Below, piece by piece: positions 52,301 through 58,300 of a DNA stretch of 64,000 nt. The first letter of the stretch is position 1. Each line of letters starts with the position of its first letter. Location: positions 3,288,001-3,352,000 of the forward strand of contig JAQFVV010012490.1 of the NCBI GenBank assembly GCA_028023455.1, given 5' to 3'. This DNA comes from Epiperipatus broadwayi. Its lineage: Eukaryota; Onychophora; Udeonychophora; Euonychophora; Peripatidae. The position numbers and the translations under genes are program-made. The notes under the pieces were generated by a model, which searched no databases, was not told the origin of the DNA, and was given only the letters and a program-made list of their open reading frames with translations.

Positions 52301-55300
52301 ACCTAGTAAAGCTAGAGTAGTGAGTATTAAAATTGCTGTTACTCGCCATTTACTCAAAGTAAAATTTTTTTTAAGTACAATATTGGGTATAATAGATAAA
52401 TTACATATGGCCATTGGCAAATTCGACATAAATGAGACGAGCAGTTGGCCGTTGTATGTTAAACACATAGAAAAGTATCTTTTTATTAATAGAGTCGAAG
52501 TCGATAAGTATAAAATAGCCACCATATTATGTTTTGCGGGTAAAGCGGTTATAGAAATCGCAAATCAGTTAGTAGCACCTTTAACCCCTGAGCAATGCTC
52601 GTACAGTGACTTCAAAGAGCAATTGGGTAATTATTTTAACCCCACTCCTTCGCGTCACGTGAGACTACAGTTCTGCCATCATTTGCAAGCTAGAAATGAA
52701 ACGATTAAGGATTTTGATTGTGCACTGCGAGTGTTAGCTAAAGACTGCATGTATGGATCTTACTTGGACAAAGCTCTCCTTGAACAGTTCCTGACAGGCA
52801 TAAACAGCGACACCTTACGGCAACAGCTACTGTCAGTAACGAATCTCGATTACACGGAGTTAATCAAATGTAGCAAAGCTTATGAGCTCGTCTTGGAACA
52901 GTCAAAAAAATACGCAGAATTCAATAGTGGGGGAAATAAGCAGACCAAAGTTTACAAAACTTTCAAAACAGTGGAACAGAAATCCACAGAAAATAATGAA
53001 AGTAATGGCAATAATAGTAGAAACCCTGTTATCTGTTTTTGTTGTGGAAAAAAAGGGCATAAAGCCACTGATTGCTATTTTAGACATGAACAATGTAAAT
53101 TATGTAATAAGAAAGGGCATAGGCAAAACATGTGTTGGAGAGAACAAAATGAAACACTACACACAAGAAACAGTCCTAACTGTAAATTACAGGGAAAAGA
53201 AAAACAGTTTACAATGATTAACAATACAGCAACTAGTCTTAATGAGAAAATAATTATAAAAGTTAAAATATATGATCACCCTACAGACATGGAAGTGGAC
53301 AGTGGGAGCGGTATAACACTAATTTCACTACGCGATTGGCAGACAGTTACAGAAAATTGTAAGCAAAAAACCGAAATAATAAAAACTGACATGAAAGTGT
53401 TAGACGTAAATGGCAACGCTATTAAAATAAAGGGCGTGGTTAAAACTCCAGTAAATAGAGTAGAGGGTAAAATTGTCAATTTACCATTATATATAGTACA
53501 CGCCCCGATAAATCCATTAATCAGCCGTGAGTGGTTTAATAAATTTGGGATTAGATTGACATTCGTACAAAATGTCGAGTTGGAAAAAAAAATGGAAAAT
53601 AAATTTCCAAATTTATTTAATGGGGAGCCGGGAATTATTAAAACTGAGCCAGTATCGTTAGAAATGAACACATCAGCTCTACCCATAATTTGCAAACCTA
53701 GAAAGGTACCATTCGCTCAGAAAGTAAAAGTAGAAAAAGAAATCGATGACCTTGTCAAGAAAGGAGTGTTGGAACCCATGGAAAAGTCAGATTGGGCCAC
53801 CCCAGTAGTAATCATAACTAAACCTAACGGTCAGATACGCTTGTGTGGGGATTACAGGGTAACTGTAAATAAAGCATTAAACAAGAGTGCATACCCTGTA
53901 CCAAACGCTAGAGAAGTTATCACTTTATTGCAAAAATCTAATTTCTTTGTGAAGTTAGACCTTAACGCTGCATTCCATCAAATACCAGTTACAAAGGAAG
54001 CGTCCAGAATACTGACAATTACTACGCATCTTGGGCTATACAAATGTAAAAGACTACCATTTGGAATAACATCGGCCCCTAGCATATTTCAGTCGAAAAT
54101 CGAAACTCTCCTCAATGGATTAGATGGCTTTCATACCATATTTTGACGACATCCTCGTAACAGCGACCACAGACCAAGAACTTAGAAACCAAGTAGATAA
54201 GATATGTGAACGACTAAACGAGTTTGGCGCAAAGCTGAATACTGAAAAATGCATTTGGAAAACTAAGGAAATTAAATTCCTGGGCCACATTATATTGAGA
54301 AGCGGCACATCCCCTTCCCCTGAAAAGGCTAAATCAGTAGCAGAAGCACCAAGACCCACAAACGTGAAGCAACTACAAGCTTTCCTAGGCTTGGTGAATT
54401 TTTTTGAAACTGTTTTAAAAGGAAAAGCTCATGGGGCCACTCCTTTATATAATCTACTGAGGAAAAACCAGAAATGGAAATGGGACGAGCAAGAAGAAAT
54501 GGCATTTTATTCGCACTAAAGCGTTGCTTACTTCAGAGAAATTATTAGTGCATTATAACAGTGATTTGGAAATTATGTTGACCACCGACACATCTAAATT
54601 TGGCGTCGGGGCAGTACTAAGTCACGCAGCCCAGTTGGAAGAGTGACCTATAGCATATGCTTCACGCACATTGTCCAAGGCAGAAAAAAACTATAGCCAA
54701 TTGGACAAGGAAGCGCTCGCAATTTTGTTCGGAGTGAAAAAATTCCACCAATATCTATATGGGAGGAAATTTACTATTATAACCGATCACAAACCACTGC
54801 TGGGAATATTCGGAAATAAACATACACCTGATCATTTAAGCCCCCGTATGTTACGTTGGCTTAACGTTCTCGCGGGCTATGATTACAGTCTGCAATATAA
54901 AAAAGGAAAACAAATTGGGCACGCTGACGTGTTATCACGCATGCCCAATCTTGATGAAGCAGCAGTATTAGAAAGAGAAATAAATTATATAGATGTACTT
55001 CAAAAGCAAAACCTAAATAGTAAAATTGTAGCTCAATGGACAGAAGAAGATGACGGCTATCAGTGGATAATAAATAAAATAAGAGGAGGGTGGCCGAACA
55101 AACGTCCAAGTTTTCTCCACAGACAATATGGAATGCCCGCAAACAGCTATCCGGATGTAAAGGATGCATTTTGAGGAGCGACCAATGATGGACATCCAGG
55201 CATTGTGAGGGCAAAAGCCCTAGCTCGTAGCATCATATGGTGGCCAAACATCAATGCAGATATAGAAAGATATATAAAGAAATGTGAGAACTGCCAACAG

Positions 55301-58300
55301 TGCGCTAAAGCACCCCCATCTACTTTTGAAACATGGCCAAAAGCAAACAACCCATGGCAGCGAATTCATATAGACCACTGCAGTCCATTCGAAGGCCATT
55401 TATTTCTAGTTGTAGTCGACTCGTATTCAGGGGGGGCTGAATATAAAATAGTGAAAAAATACCAGCACAGAGGTAACAGTTAACACTCTGTACAAGATTT
55501 TTGCTCATCATGGATTCCCAAAAACTTTAGTCTCAGATAATGGAATAGGTTTCACATCGGAAAAGTTCACAGAGGCAATGCAAGATTGGGGAATAAAACA
55601 TGTACTCACCCCTCCATACCACCCCCAATCAAATGGACTGGCTGAAAGAGCAGTGCAAAGCCTCAAGTCAGCTATAAAAAAAATGGGCGAAATTAAAATC
55701 GACGAAGCTGTATTGACTGCTTTTCTCCACCAGCATTCTACCCCAGTGGCCAAATCTGGCAAATCACCGGCAGAAATATATTTAGGCAGAAAACTGCGAA
55801 CAAAACTAGCAAAAAATAGTGCCAACAAAACAACAAGACAAACAACAGAGTTGTTCGTATAAATTCCAGCCGCAAGAGAGAGTGTGGATAAAGAACACAC
55901 TAAAAAATCGATGGTTTCTAGGGGAAGTTATTCGCCATCTGTCAAAACAAGTCGTGACAGTTCAGATGGGCGATGGGAAGATATTAAAAAAACATGTGAA
56001 CCAGCTACAGAGAAATGAAAGTGACGACTGGATTCCAAATCTCGGCACAACAGAAGCCGAAGAGACTCTAAAAAATGATAATAAACCGGAAATTTGTGCC
56101 AGTCAAGAAACTGATTTTCAATTAAACATTTTGCCTACAGAGAAGTCACCACTACAAATGGAAAATAATTCACGGCAATGACAAAAAGAGAAAATAAATC
56201 CTTCCAAATATTTAAATGATTATATTTTAAGTTCGAAGACTAACAAATAGTCTTCGAATTTGGGGGAAGTACTGTTATGTAGGTGTATAATTAAAATACA
56301 CATACACACAAAATAATAATAGTAAATGGGGTAAATAGGGATTTAATATTTAAACGTATGTATGTGTATAATTTATTGCATATACATATGTAAGTTACAT
56401 ATATACGTGAAGATAAAAATACTTCGTTAATTTAAAATAATATTATACTTTAATAGTTGTGTTATGTTCAAAACAACATGTAAACAAATCCTTTTAGATA
56501 GCAAGATTAATTAATGAAGGAACTTTGCAGATAAACAAGGTGGTTAATTAAAAAGCAATCCAACTGCAAAGGATAATCAATCAAAGTAAAACCTAAACCA
56601 AAAGGTAAACTGGGAGGGATTGATCCGACCAGGATGGACAAGATTGACCAATCAAATCCAGAAAATCAGAACTGAAAAAAATGAGTGAAAGTGTAAAGCA
56701 TTTTTTGAACACTTAAAACAGGGAGCTCTACCGATGCAGTTGAACTGGGAAAGGTGCTGAATGTCGCTTATTTAGCATGGTAGCCCCAGAGCGGACAGCT
56801 GGCCTCCAAACATCCAAGAGTCATCATAGGGACTATAAAGTAGGTCGTATAGATCTTCATTATTATTTTTGTATGCCTTCGGGTTTGTTATTATAAATAT
56901 ATTATGATTGTTTAAATGTATTACTGTAAATATGTATATATTAGTGTATTATAATTAAATCTGTTTTCTTATTCCACAGGCGTTAGTGTTTGTCATAAAA
57001 TTATTGTATGCATATATAGTCAGTGCAAGGGTTAGCTTACTGCATAGATTGTTCGCCAGTGATTATTGTAACTGGCGGATCTAACACATATCTACCTACC
57101 TAGTACTCTACACATGATAATACCTACCATATCTACCTACCTGCCTGCTTACTTTCCTACCTATGTACCACTTTACCTACCACCCTGGCTATCTACCTAC
57201 CTATTATCCTACCTAGCATCATAACTACTTATCATCATATTTACCTACTACTCTACACACCTACATACCAACCTACCTACTATCCAACCTACCACATTTT
57301 ATCTACCTTCCATCTATCTACCTACACATAAACCTAATTACCCCTCTACCTTCCTACCCACCTGTTTACCTGCCTGCCTCTCTACCTACCACCCTATCTA
57401 CCTACTACACTACCAATCTCCCACCTTAATTACAATCTCAGAAACCTACTATACTACTTACTTTCTGACTTAATTAACTACTGACTCTCCTACTTACCAA
57501 CATACTTAGTGCTAATTACATATTTACCTACCATCCCACCTAATACCACCTTACCTACCTATATGCCTGCCTACCATCCTAACAACTTACCACTCTACCT
57601 ACCACACTGACTATCTACCTAACTATCCATTACCTACCTACCTATTTACCAACCCCACTACATCTCTATCTACCTCAGTACATACCATCCCATCTACCTA
57701 TCACCCCACATACAACTCAATCTACCACTTTAACTACTACCAAATCTACTACCTTACATATATACATTCATACCTACCATGTAACTTACCTGCCCCCTAC
57801 TCATGATTTTATCCACATACCAAACTACCTATCTATCCCCCAATATATATATATATATTTGAAACCAGGCACTCTTCACAAACCTGGGAGCTTAATTATC
57901 CGTATTTATAGAACATATAATAGAGTCAGGGTATATATTTAGACTGGAAAAGGTCAAGATAATCTATGAGGGAGAGCAATAAAATGAAGAAAAAGGACAA
58001 AGAGACATGTTATTTTGAACAATCAAAAAGTGCAATGAATTAGTGCTTTAATAGGATTAAAATTAGTTAAAACTGTAACACAAATATTAATTATGTATGA
58101 ATGTATCTATTCACAATTTAATATTTATTAATGTCTCATAAATATGATGCAAAAACAAAAAAAATGTTATTTGAAAAAAAATAGAGTTTAAGCTACTATA
58201 AAAAAATTAATCAAAACCATTTAAATATGCAATGAATTAATCTTCATGCAGTAAGCCCATCCAGCCTTAGTAATCAATGGATGCAAGAAGGTTAATACAT

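Larger units (their letters stand above)
51472..57086 (+). mobile_element. Ty3/gypsy LTR retrotransposon, full length, pol broken
   Basis: A 5,615-bp element with 807-bp and 814-bp LTRs starting TGTTA and ending TAACA. A primer-binding site lies just inside the left LTR and a polypurine tract just before the right one. The imperfect 5-bp target duplication is CATGT (51467-51471) and CATAT (57087-57091). By eye the LTRs differ by about 27 substitutions and two indels, roughly 3.3 percent. The order gag, protease, reverse transcriptase, RNase H, integrase is that of Metaviridae. No env-like frame is seen. At least three frameshifts and two in-frame stops in pol make it non-autonomous now. It lies in the intron between TTLL-like exons 1 and 2, antisense to that gene. 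Confidence 0.95.

Noticed and set aside
52200-52406. In-frame extension of gag upstream of 52407
   Set aside because: The first codons lie inside the LTR and cover the primer-binding site, so this stretch is unlikely to be translated as part of gag.
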